From Lentzea aerocolonigenes (GTDB taxonomy: Bacteria > Actinomycetota > Actinomycetes > Mycobacteriales > Pseudonocardiaceae): a DNA stretch of 20,404 bases. The stretch lies in NCBI RefSeq assembly GCF_000955955.1, contig NZ_JYJG01000353.1, forward strand, positions 1 through 20,404. Reading direction: 5' to 3'. Positions 14,827 to 20,404 of the stretch are shown one piece after another. Every line of letters begins with the position of its first letter. Position 1 is the first letter of the stretch. The notes beneath the pieces were generated by a model, which was given only the letters and a program-made list of their open reading frames with translations, searched no databases and was not told the origin of the DNA. The position numbers and the translations under genes are program-made.

Positions 14827-14854
14827 CCTGTTCAGCCGCCTGCGCTGAAACAGG
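14827..14854. repeat. Inverted repeat in the GH3 / PIG-L divergent promoter region
   Basis: CCTG-TTCAGC pairs with GCTGAA-ACAGG with one bulged base, around a 7-base spacer. It lies directly upstream of the PIG-L start and about 120 bp upstream of the GH3 start. It could be an operator for either gene. Confidence 0.35.
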
Positions 14855-14868
14855 GAATGATGCCCGGC

Positions 14869-15597
14869 ATGACATTGCCCGCACTCCCAGAAGAGTTCCA
14901 GCGCGTGCTCTGCGTCGTCGCGCACCCCGACGACATGGAGTACGGCCTGTCCTCCGCCGTCGCCCGCTGGACCGCGAACGGCATCGAGGTCGGCTACCTC
15001 CTGCTCACCCGCGGCGAAGCCGGCATGCCGAACCCTCCAGAAGAGACGGCACGCCTGAGACTCGCCGAACAACAGGCCGCCTGCGCCGCGGTCGGCGTCG
15101 AGCAGCTGACCGTCCTCGACCACCCGGACGGCGTCCTCGTGTACGGCCTGGACCTGCGCCGGGACATCTGCCGCGAGATCCGCCGGTTCAAGCCCGACGT
15201 GGTGCTCGGCAGCAACTTCGACGTCGACACCCCGCACGGTTTCGAACAGGCCGATCACCGCGCGGCCGGGCTCGCGACCCTCGACGCGATCAGAGACGCG
15301 GGCAACCGGTGGATCTTCCCGGAGCAGGTCGACGAGGACCTCGAACCGCACTCCCCGCGCTGGTACCTGGTCCCGGGGTTCGGCGGTCCGACCCACGGCG
15401 TCGACGTGTCGGGGGAGCCGCTGCGCCGCGGCGTGGCCTCGCTGGAGGCACACGCCGCGTACCTGGCCGCGATCCCCGGTCACCCCGCCCCCGCGGACTT
15501 CATCCCGGCGATCGCCGCGATGGGCGGGCAGGCCATGGGCGTCGAGCACGCGGTGCTGTTCCGCGCCCGTGACCTGCACGCACGACCAGAGTTCTAG
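14869..15597 (+). CDS. PIG-L family deacetylase
   Basis: This is a zinc-dependent LmbE/PIG-L deacetylase, the family of MshB (mycothiol synthesis), mycothiol S-conjugate amidase and antibiotic-pathway N-deacetylases. The 242-aa cytoplasmic protein has VVAHPDDMEYG near the start (zinc ligands His19 and Asp22, catalytic Asp21), LLTRGEAG, and the third ligand His130 in EQADHRAAG. The length is shorter than typical MshB (about 300 aa) and the family motif DDMEYGLSSAVARW is a known actinobacterial subgroup of unknown substrate. ATG 14869 (MTLPALPEEF) fits homologues as I remember them; ATG 14857 and 14860 are possible and nearer to an AGGGA site. Its TAG overlaps the TAG of the convergent RHH gene in the shared tetramer CTAG. 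Confidence 0.88.
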   Translation: MTLPALPEEFQRVLCVVAHPDDMEYGLSSAVARWTANGIEVGYLLLTRGEAGMPNPPEETARLRLAEQQAACAAVGVEQLTVLDHPDGVLVYGLDLRRDICREIRRFKPDVVLGSNFDVDTPHGFEQADHRAAGLATLDAIRDAGNRWIFPEQVDEDLEPHSPRWYLVPGFGGPTHGVDVSGEPLRRGVASLEAHAAYLAAIPGHPAPADFIPAIAAMGGQAMGVEHAVLFRARDLHARPEF

Positions 15598-15800
15598 TCC
15601 GGGTCGGGGTTCTTCGGGGGCCTGCCGCGGCGAGGCATCTTCTTCGCCTCGCCCGGCAGCCGGCCCGCCTCCGCCAGCGCACGCCGCAGCAGGAACTCGA
15701 TCTGCGCGTTGGTGCTGCGCAACTCGTCGTTCGCCCACCTGCTCAACGCGTCGTGCACGGCCGGATCGAGCCTGAGCAGAACGCTCTTCCGCTCAGCCAT
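15594..15800 (-). CDS. Small ribbon-helix-helix (Arc/CopG-like) protein
   Basis: The 68-aa protein starts with a beta strand and two helices typical of RHH DNA-binding proteins: RKSVLLRLDPAVHDALSRWANDELRSTNAQIEFLLRRAL. It is followed by a basic, Pro/Arg-rich tail (MPRRGRPPKNPDPD) that resembles an AT-hook (RGRPP). The ATG shares one base with the TGA of the upstream SPFH gene (TGATG), so translation is coupled. RHH proteins bind palindromic operators as dimers of dimers; a perfect palindrome occurs in this operon's own promoter region (16752-16765), so autoregulation is plausible but unproven. No toxin gene is adjacent, so this is not an obvious toxin-antitoxin pair. Its stop overlaps that of the PIG-L gene on the other strand. 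Confidence 0.8.
   Translation of the reverse strand: MAERKSVLLRLDPAVHDALSRWANDELRSTNAQIEFLLRRALAEAGRLPGEAKKMPRRGRPPKNPDPD
15623..15658. terminator. Strong hairpin 26 nt after the PIG-L stop, inside the RHH gene
   Basis: The stem TGCCG-(C)-GGCGAGGC / GCCTCGCC-CGGCA has 13 pairs with one bulge and a 9-base loop. It lies just downstream of the PIG-L stop and within the 3' third of the convergent RHH gene, so it may end plus-strand transcripts while also being codons LPGEAKKMPRRG on the minus strand. It lacks a T-run. Confidence 0.4.
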
Positions 15801-16723
15801 CAGGTGTAGAGCGAACCGGCGTTCACCACGGGCTGAGTGGAACGGTCACCGCACAGGACGACGAGCAGGTTCGAGACCATCGCCGCCTTGCGTTCCTCGT
15901 CGAGCTCGACGACGTCCTGCTCGGCGAGCCGCTGCAACGCGAGCTCGACCATGCCGACGGCGCCCTCGACGATCCGGGTCCGTGCCGCCACGACCGCAGA
16001 AGCCTGCTGCCGCTGCAACATGGCCTGGGCGATCTCCGGCGCGTACGCGAGGTGCGTGAGCCGGGACTCGATCACCTTCACACCCGCGGCCTGCACCCGT
16101 GCCGAAATCTCGATCGCCAGCGTCTCGGTGATCTCGTCGGCGTTCTCCCGCAACGAAAGGCCGACCTCTTCGTGGCTGTCGTACGGGTAGCTCGTCGCGA
16201 TGTGCCGTACGGCGGTCTCCGTCTGGATGCCCACGAACCGCACGAAGTCGTCCACTTCGAACCGTGCGCGCGCAGTGTCCTCCACGTGCCACACGACGAC
16301 GGCGGCGATCTCGATCGGGTTGCCGTCCGCGTCGTTGACCTTCAAGGTCTGCGTCTCGTGGTTGCGGATCCGGGTCGAGATCTTCTCCCGAGTGGTGAAC
16401 GGGTTCGCCCACCGCAGACCGTCCGTGCGCACCGTCCCCACGTAGCGGCCGAGGAACTGCAGCACGCGCGCCTCACCGGGCGCGACCGTGAACAGGCCCT
16501 TCATGATCAGCGACGCCGCGAACAGCACCAGCACCCCGGCGATCAGGATTCCCGGCGCCGGGTCCGTGCCGTTGTCCGCGGCGTCCATGACTCCCGTGAC
16601 GAGCACCCACACACCCACCGCGTACACCACCAGTCCTGCGAAGAACATCGGTAGACCGGGCAGCTCCCGTGCGTGCCTCTCACGCACAGCGGGCGCCGGC
16701 ATGTGCACCGTCGTGTCGACCAT
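15800..16723 (-). CDS. SPFH/band-7 domain membrane protein
   Basis: SPFH proteins (stomatin, prohibitin, flotillin, HflK/C) form large membrane-bound rings or cages that organise lipid domains and proteases. The 307-aa protein has two N-terminal membrane segments (about 25-46 and 57-76), and the band-7 domain starts at [30 protein letters not shown]. It continues with [23 protein letters not shown], the helical stretch with [41 protein letters not shown], and a short tail. This fits the SPFH-like subgroup without a long C-terminal coiled coil. AGGGGG at 16731-16736 lies 7 bp before ATG. It is co-transcribed with the RHH gene downstream (TGATG). A perfect palindrome sits 28 bp upstream of its start. 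Confidence 0.92.
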   Translation of the reverse strand: MVDTTVHMPAPAVRERHARELPGLPMFFAGLVVYAVGVWVLVTGVMDAADNGTDPAPGILIAGVLVLFAASLIMKGLFTVAPGEARVLQFLGRYVGTVRTDGLRWANPFTTREKISTRIRNHETQTLKVNDADGNPIEIAAVVVWHVEDTARARFEVDDFVRFVGIQTETAVRHIATSYPYDSHEEVGLSLRENADEITETLAIEISARVQAAGVKVIESRLTHLAYAPEIAQAMLQRQQASAVVAARTRIVEGAVGMVELALQRLAEQDVVELDEERKAAMVSNLLVVLCGDRSTQPVVNAGSLYT

Positions 16724-16751
16724 CTTCAGACCCCCTGTCGAAGTACTAGCT

Positions 16752-16765
16752 AAGTGATATCACTT
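16752..16765. promoter_or_regulatory. Perfect 14-bp palindrome in the SPFH / Nudix divergent promoter
   Basis: AAGTGATATCACTT reads the same on both strands. It lies 28 bp upstream of the SPFH ATG and 32 bp upstream of the Nudix ATG. Its AT-rich content stands out in this GC-rich DNA. A palindrome of this size fits an operator for the RHH protein encoded in the SPFH operon; the link is inferred. Confidence 0.6.
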
Positions 16766-16784
16766 TTCCCGGGTGATCGCCAGC

Positions 16785-16790
16785 TAGGCT
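16785..16790 (+). promoter_or_regulatory. Candidate -10 box for a leaderless Nudix transcript
   Basis: TAGGCT fits the actinobacterial -10 pattern TAnnnT and ends 7 bases before ATG 16798. Transcription would then start at or next to the start codon. No Shine-Dalgarno site is present, which agrees with a leaderless mRNA. No clear -35 box is visible. Confidence 0.45.
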
Positions 16791-16797
16791 GATCCAC

Positions 16798-17232
16798 ATG
16801 AGGGCGAAGAAGCAGCGCGTAGCCGCGTACGGGGTGTGCATCAACGAGAACGACGAGATCTTGTTAGCGCGCTGGCTCGGCCCCAACGGCAAGATGTGGA
16901 TCCTCCCCGGCGGCGGCATCGACCACGGCGAGCACCCGCACGACGCGGTCATCCGGGAGTACATGGAGGAGACCGGGTTCGAGATCGAGGTGCTGCGGCT
17001 GCTCGGCATCGACTCGGAGTTCCGCGAGGAGCAGGACCGCGACTACCACGCCCTGCGGATCATGTACGAGGTCCGGATCACCGGCGGTGAACTCCGCTAC
17101 GAGGTCGACGGCACGACCGACCTCGCCCAGTGGTTCCCGCTCGCAGACATCGGACAACTGGAACGCGTCGCCTCGCTCGATACGGCCCTTGGTCTGTATC
17201 GAACTACTCCACCTGCCGGGATCTTGCGGTAA
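16798..17232 (+). CDS. Nudix hydrolase
   Basis: This 144-aa cytoplasmic enzyme hydrolyses a nucleoside diphosphate linked to another group. The Nudix box is complete at residues 39-61: GGIDHGE, then seven residues, then REYMEETGF, giving the metal-binding Glu pair. Before it come the core strands (RVAAYGVCINENDEILLARWLGP, MWILPGGG). The substrate cannot be told from sequence; MutT-like clean-up, ADP-ribose and sugar nucleotides are all possible. No Shine-Dalgarno site precedes ATG 16798, and a -10-like TAGGCT ends 7 bases upstream. It is divergent from the SPFH operon and shares its promoter region. The first PL6 gene follows 42 bp downstream without a visible terminator, so part of the PL6 transcription could be read-through. 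Confidence 0.93.
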   Translation: MRAKKQRVAAYGVCINENDEILLARWLGPNGKMWILPGGGIDHGEHPHDAVIREYMEETGFEIEVLRLLGIDSEFREEQDRDYHALRIMYEVRITGGELRYEVDGTTDLAQWFPLADIGQLERVASLDTALGLYRTTPPAGILR

Positions 17233-17246
17233 CTTAGGTCTACCGC

Positions 17247-17273
17247 CGCCAACTGCCCACAACGGAGTTGGCG
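17247..17273 (+). promoter_or_regulatory. Hairpin covering the ribosome binding site of the first PL6 gene
   Basis: CGCCAACT (17247-17254) and AGTTGGCG (17266-17273) form a perfect 8-bp stem with an 11-base loop. The Shine-Dalgarno GGAG (17264-17267) lies at the loop/stem edge and ATG follows directly after one base. Formation of the hairpin would limit ribosome access. The second PL6 gene keeps the right arm but not the left one. Confidence 0.4.
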
Positions 17274-17274
17274 A

Positions 17275-18618
17275 ATGATCCGATCACTGGCCGCCGTCGG
17301 CGCGGCCACCCTGCTGTCTTCCTTCGTCCACGCGCCTGCCTTCGCGGCGATTGTCAGCGTGTCGAGCGCGTCCTCCCTGCAAGCCGCGATCGACTCGGCG
17401 CGTCCCGGTCAACGCCTCGTGCTCGCCGACGGCGTGCACGTGGCCGAGCCAATCAAGATCACCAGGTCCGGCATCACCGTCGCCGCGCAGACAGTTGGCG
17501 GCACGGTGTTCACGAGCGGTGGCTTCCAGCTCGGCAACGTCCAGCACGTCACCATCGAGGGCTTCGTCTTCGACGGCACGAGCTCGCTGGACGTGCCGGC
17601 CGAGGCGCAGGCCACCCGCATCACCCGCAACACGTACAACGGCAACAAGAGCGGCGCCTCGCTCAGCGTGAGCGCCGACGACGTCGAGATCGACCACAAC
17701 ACGTTCTCGAACCGCACCAACGAGGGCGTGTACCTGCAGATCACCGGCCCTGGCAGCGACATCGCCAAGCGGTCGCACATCCACCACAACTACTTCTACA
17801 ACCACCAGTTCTCCGGGGCGAACGGCGGCGAGTCGATCCGGCTCGGCTACAGCCACAAGCAGTCGAAGTCCGCGAACGCGATCGTCGAGTACAACCTCTT
17901 CGAGAAGGCGGACGGCGACTCCGAGGCCATCTCCGTCAAGTCCTCGGACAACACCATCCGCTACAACACGATCCGCAACAGCAAGGGCTACATCGTCCTG
18001 CGCCACGGCAACCGCTCCACGGTCGAGGGCAACCTGCTGTTCAACAGCGGCATCCGGTTCCACGGCAACGACCACAAGATCTACAACAACTACGTGGAGA
18101 ACACCCGCGACCGCGCGATGGTGTTCGGCTCCGGCAGCGAGGCGGACAGCGGCCCGACCTCCAAGGAACACGACAGGCCGGACCGCGTGACGGTCGCCTT
18201 CAACACGCTCATCGGCACGGGCGCGGTCGTCGACAGCGACGGCGGCAACTTCAAGCCGAAGGACTGCGTGCTCGCGAACAACATCATCAAGGGCTCGTCC
18301 GGTGGTGTCGTCTCCATGCACAGCGGTTCGGTCGTGAAGTACGAGGGCAACGTCATCTGGGGTGGCACCGGCGGCAGCATGCCGTCGTCCGGCTACAAGT
18401 CCGTGGACCCGAAGCTCGTGAAGGACGCCAACGGGCTGTTCCGCCTCACGTCCGGTAGCCCTGCCATCGACGCGTCGGTGGGCACCTACTCCTACGTGAC
18501 GCGCGACTTCGACCCGCAGGCACGCTCCGGCAAGCCTGATGTCGGTGCGGACGAGTACACCTCGTCCGCGTTGCGCAAGCCGCTGACCAAGGCAGATGTC
18601 GGTCCGTCGGCGCCGTAG
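17275..18618 (+). CDS. Secreted PL6-type polysaccharide lyase (alginate lyase / chondroitinase-B like), copy 1
   Basis: PL6 enzymes cleave uronic-acid polymers (alginate, dermatan/chondroitin) by beta-elimination on a right-handed beta-helix. The 447-aa protein has a signal peptide with a likely AFA-A cleavage near residue 24, the opening SVSSASSLQAAIDSARPGQRLVLADGVH shared by PL6 proteins, many short helix rungs (HNTFSNRTNEGVYLQI, HHNYFYNH, NNYVEN), and the catalytic region ISVKSSDNTIRYNT...GYIVLRHGN with Lys222 (base) and Arg243 (acid) as in the family. It ends with SGSPAIDAS and DVGADEY, common in beta-helix proteins. GGAG lies 7 bp before ATG. A close paralogue follows 131 bp downstream. 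Substrate is inferred from family only; such polymers are not typical soil plant material, so another uronate polymer is possible. Confidence 0.88.
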   Translation: MIRSLAAVGAATLLSSFVHAPAFAAIVSVSSASSLQAAIDSARPGQRLVLADGVHVAEPIKITRSGITVAAQTVGGTVFTSGGFQLGNVQHVTIEGFVFDGTSSLDVPAEAQATRITRNTYNGNKSGASLSVSADDVEIDHNTFSNRTNEGVYLQITGPGSDIAKRSHIHHNYFYNHQFSGANGGESIRLGYSHKQSKSANAIVEYNLFEKADGDSEAISVKSSDNTIRYNTIRNSKGYIVLRHGNRSTVEGNLLFNSGIRFHGNDHKIYNNYVENTRDRAMVFGSGSEADSGPTSKEHDRPDRVTVAFNTLIGTGAVVDSDGGNFKPKDCVLANNIIKGSSGGVVSMHSGSVVKYEGNVIWGGTGGSMPSSGYKSVDPKLVKDANGLFRLTSGSPAIDASVGTYSYVTRDFDPQARSGKPDVGADEYTSSALRKPLTKADVGPSAP

Positions 18619-18749
18619 CCCCTGAGGGCAGACATCGGATCCATCCCTGCAGGACGGGGCAAGTGGCCTCTGCGGAACTGCCTCGTCCGCAGGAACTCCT
18701 CAGTACTTTCGGTCCACCGCTGCCGAAATGCCACCACAGGAGTTGGCGA

Positions 18750-20090
18750 ATGATCCGATCACTAGCCGTCGTGGGTGCGGCTGCCCTGCTGTCTTCGCTG
18801 GTTCAGACGCCCGCGGACGCCGCGGTCGTGAGCGTGCCGAACGTCGCGGCCCTGCAAGCCGCGATCAACAAGGCCCGGTCCGGTCAGCGCATCGTGCTCG
18901 CGGACGGCGTGCACCGCGCGGACAAGCCGATCAAGATCACCAAGTCGAGGATCACCATCGCGGCCAGGCACGCCGGCCGCGCGGTGCTCAGCGCCGGGAG
19001 CTTCGAGTTCGGCGCGGTTCGCCGCGTGACCGTCGAAGGCTTCGTCTTCTCCGGCACCAGCACCCTGGCGGTGCCGGCCGAGGCTGCCGGGACGCGCATC
19101 ACCCGCACCACGTTCAACGGTGACAAGGACGGCGCCTCTCTCACGGTGAGCGCCGACGACGTCGAGGTCGACCACAACACGTTCTCGAACCGCACCAACG
19201 AGGGCGTGTACCTGCAGATCACCGGTCCAGACGGCAAGATCGCCCAACGGACGAAGGTCCACCACAACTACTTCTACAACCACAGCTACAGCGGGTTGAA
19301 CGGCGGCGAGTCGATCCGGCTCGGCTACAGCTACAAGCAACAGCTCTCCGCCAACGCCGTCATCGAGAACAACCTGTTCGAGAAGGCGAACGGCGACCCC
19401 GAGGCGATCTCGGTGAAGTCCTCGGACAACACGATCCGCTTCAACACGATCCGGGACAGCAAGGGCTACATCGTCCTGCGCCACGGCAACCGCTCCACGG
19501 TCGAGGGCAACCTGCTCTTCGGCAGCGGCATCAGGTTCCACGGGAACGACCACAAGGTGTTCAACAACTACGTGGAGAACTCGGGTGACCGGGCGCTCGT
19601 GTTCGGCAAGGGCTCCGAGACCGACAGCGGCCCCACCTCGAAGCTGCACGACCGGCCGGACCGCGTGACCGTCGCGTTCAACACCCTGATCGGGACGGGC
19701 GCCGTGGTCGACAGCGACACCGGCACCTACGCACCCAAGGACTGCGTGTTCGCGAACAACGTCATCAAGGGTTCGTCGTCGAAGTTCATCGAGATGATGA
19801 GCGGCTCGACGGTGAAGTACGAGGGCAACATCGTGTGGGGTGGCACCGCCGGCATCTCGTCGGGCTACCGCTCGGTCGACCCGAAGCTGGTGCGCGACAC
19901 GAACGGTCTGCTGCGTCTTGCGTCCGGGAGCCCGGCGATCGAGAGCTCCGCGGGTACGTACTCGTACGTCACGAAGGACTTCGACTCGCAGTCCCGCGTC
20001 GGCAAGCCTGATGTGGGGTCGGACGAGTACAGCTCGTCGGCTGTGCGGAAGCCGCTGACGCCGTCGGATGTCGGGGTCTCCGCACCCTGA
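18750..20090 (+). CDS. Secreted PL6-type polysaccharide lyase, copy 2 (tandem paralogue)
   Basis: The 446-aa protein is a tandem paralogue of the preceding gene, similar along its whole length; I judge identity at roughly three quarters by eye. It has a signal peptide (about 1-25, ending near ADA-A). The catalytic pair is kept as Lys223 in AISVKSSDN and Arg244 in YIVLRHGN. The beta-helix rungs around residues 130-300 are nearly unchanged, while the N-terminal 120 and the C-terminal 60 residues have drifted more. ATG 18750 has AGGAG at 18738-18742; an upstream GTG would add 29 residues that do not look like a signal peptide. The region before ATG, GGAGTTGGCGAATGATCCG, matches copy 1 exactly, so the duplication includes the translation start. 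A terminator (20102-20136) follows 11 nt after the stop. Confidence 0.88.
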   Translation: MIRSLAVVGAAALLSSLVQTPADAAVVSVPNVAALQAAINKARSGQRIVLADGVHRADKPIKITKSRITIAARHAGRAVLSAGSFEFGAVRRVTVEGFVFSGTSTLAVPAEAAGTRITRTTFNGDKDGASLTVSADDVEVDHNTFSNRTNEGVYLQITGPDGKIAQRTKVHHNYFYNHSYSGLNGGESIRLGYSYKQQLSANAVIENNLFEKANGDPEAISVKSSDNTIRFNTIRDSKGYIVLRHGNRSTVEGNLLFGSGIRFHGNDHKVFNNYVENSGDRALVFGKGSETDSGPTSKLHDRPDRVTVAFNTLIGTGAVVDSDTGTYAPKDCVFANNVIKGSSSKFIEMMSGSTVKYEGNIVWGGTAGISSGYRSVDPKLVRDTNGLLRLASGSPAIESSAGTYSYVTKDFDSQSRVGKPDVGSDEYSSSAVRKPLTPSDVGVSAP

Positions 20091-20101
20091 GTCGGGCATT
20101 T

Positions 20102-20136
20102 GTCCTGGTGGCCGCACGTTTCGCGGCTACCAGGAC
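20102..20136 (+). terminator. Terminator between the PL6 pair and the rRNA operon
   Basis: A 14-bp stem (GTCCTGGTGGCCGC / GCGGCTACCAGGAC, one G-T pair) closes on a 7-base loop, 11 nt after the stop of PL6 copy 2. It is followed by a C-run rather than a T-run. It shields the rRNA promoters downstream. Confidence 0.85.
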
Positions 20137-20144
20137 CCCCCGAT

Positions 20145-20173
20145 TTGGAGATCGAAACACCCCCGTGTAATGT
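20145..20173 (+). promoter_or_regulatory. rRNA promoter P1
   Basis: A -35 box TTGGAG (20145-20150) and a -10 box TAATGT (20168-20173) are separated by 17 bp. The position before a second promoter and an rRNA-type leader supports the call. A 7-bp inverted repeat (CCCGTGT at 20162-20168 and ACACGGG at 20190-20196) flanks the likely start site. Confidence 0.65.
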
Positions 20174-20261
20174 TCTCCATGTCAGAGCGACACGGGCCGG
20201 AAATCAAAACCGGAACGGGCCTGGCAAAAGCCGAAGACAAAGAAGCCTCTGAGAGGCCGAT

Positions 20262-20291
20262 TTGACACCGGCCAGGAACACCAAATAAGCT
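20262..20291 (+). promoter_or_regulatory. rRNA promoter P2
   Basis: A perfect -35 box TTGACA (20262-20267) and a -10 box TAAGCT (20286-20291) are separated by 18 bp. A small hairpin (GCCTC-TGA-GAGGC, 20245-20257) precedes it. Consensus quality fits a strong housekeeping sigma promoter of an rRNA operon. Confidence 0.75.
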
Positions 20292-20404
20292 TCAGCAACA
20301 CAAGCCCCGAGTGAAACTCTCCGGAAACGGAGATCGGATCCGGTGAGCGCGTGTTCTTTGAGAACTCAACAGCGTGCCGAAACACAGCCAGTAATATATG
20401 AATT
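20292..20404 (+). other. Leader of an rRNA operon, 16S gene beyond the window
   Basis: The leader holds a GAAA-loop hairpin (TCTCCG-GAAA-CGGAGA, 20318-20333) and the stretch TGTTCTTTGAGAACTCAACA (20352-20371), which contains TTGAGAACTCAA and is the well-known antitermination/processing segment in front of actinobacterial 16S genes. The window ends in AT-rich DNA before mature 16S starts. No protein gene is seen in this part. Confidence 0.8.

Noticed and set aside
12413..14848. 811-aa plus-strand ORF opposite the GH3 gene
   Set aside because: It is a His/Arg/Val-rich shadow of a clear GH3 enzyme on the minus strand.
15594..16723. SPFH/RHH pair as a toxin-antitoxin system
   Set aside because: The RHH protein resembles antitoxins in fold, but the partner is a two-helix SPFH membrane protein with no toxin features.
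18679..18710. GGAACT-type sequence upstream of PL6 copy 2 as an ECF sigma promoter
   Set aside because: The matching -10 part is weak and the upstream region of copy 1 does not keep the motif at the same spacing.
20170..20265. 31-codon ORF in the rRNA leader (starts MFSMSERHGPE)
   Set aside because: It lies between the two rRNA promoters and overlaps the P2 -35 box. It is better explained as leader DNA.

Overview
The window comes from a high-GC actinomycete. Codon third positions are strongly G/C, GTG and TTG starts are common, and the gene order rsfS - gpgP - octT - degV - comEA - comEC - holA - rpsT is the one I know from Mycobacterium (Rv2420c to Rv2412). Protein sequences and the rRNA leader at the right edge suggest Pseudonocardiaceae (Lentzea / Saccharothrix / Amycolatopsis type). 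That placement is an inference, not a proof.

Layout. (1) 1-179: 3' part of a cold-shock protein gene, followed by a hairpin terminator. (2) 321-6886: a co-directional plus-strand block with rsfS (ribosome silencing), gpgP and octT (two steps of glucosylglycerate / methylglucose-lipopolysaccharide precursor synthesis), degV (fatty-acid binding), comEA, a possible 109-aa ORF, and comEC (DNA uptake). The last 118 nt of comEC overlap an unrecognised aromatic-rich 151-aa protein gene (6769-7224). (3) 7386-7416: a strong hairpin separates that block from thrC, a zinc-ribbon threonine synthase on the minus strand. (4) holA (plus) meets a minus-strand pair, a cytochrome P450 and a membrane-linked methyltransferase that overlap by 23 nt. 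(5) rpsT (minus) ends in a perfect 17-bp hairpin. (6) A secreted GH3 glucosidase (minus) is divergent from a PIG-L deacetylase (plus). (7) A minus-strand SPFH/band-7 membrane protein with a coupled ribbon-helix-helix protein is divergent from a probably leaderless Nudix gene; a perfect 14-bp palindrome lies between them. (8) Two tandem secreted PL6-type beta-helix polysaccharide lyases. (9) 20102-20404: a terminator, then two rRNA-type promoters and the leader of an rRNA operon whose 16S gene lies beyond the window.

Themes. The left half is conserved actinobacterial housekeeping (translation, DNA uptake, replication clamp loading, polymethylated-polysaccharide precursors) with insertions. Compared with mycobacteria, a hypothetical gene and thrC sit between comEC and holA, a P450/methyltransferase pair sits between holA and rpsT, and eis is missing between degV and comEA. 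The right half is accessory: carbohydrate-degrading secreted enzymes and a small SPFH/RHH module that may be self-regulated. I see no CRISPR array, tRNA, insertion sequence or phage gene. Nothing here proves a new system. The best leads are the SPFH-RHH-palindrome module, the P450/membrane-methyltransferase pair, the tandem PL6 duplication, and the uncertain coding content between comEA and comEC and just after comEC.
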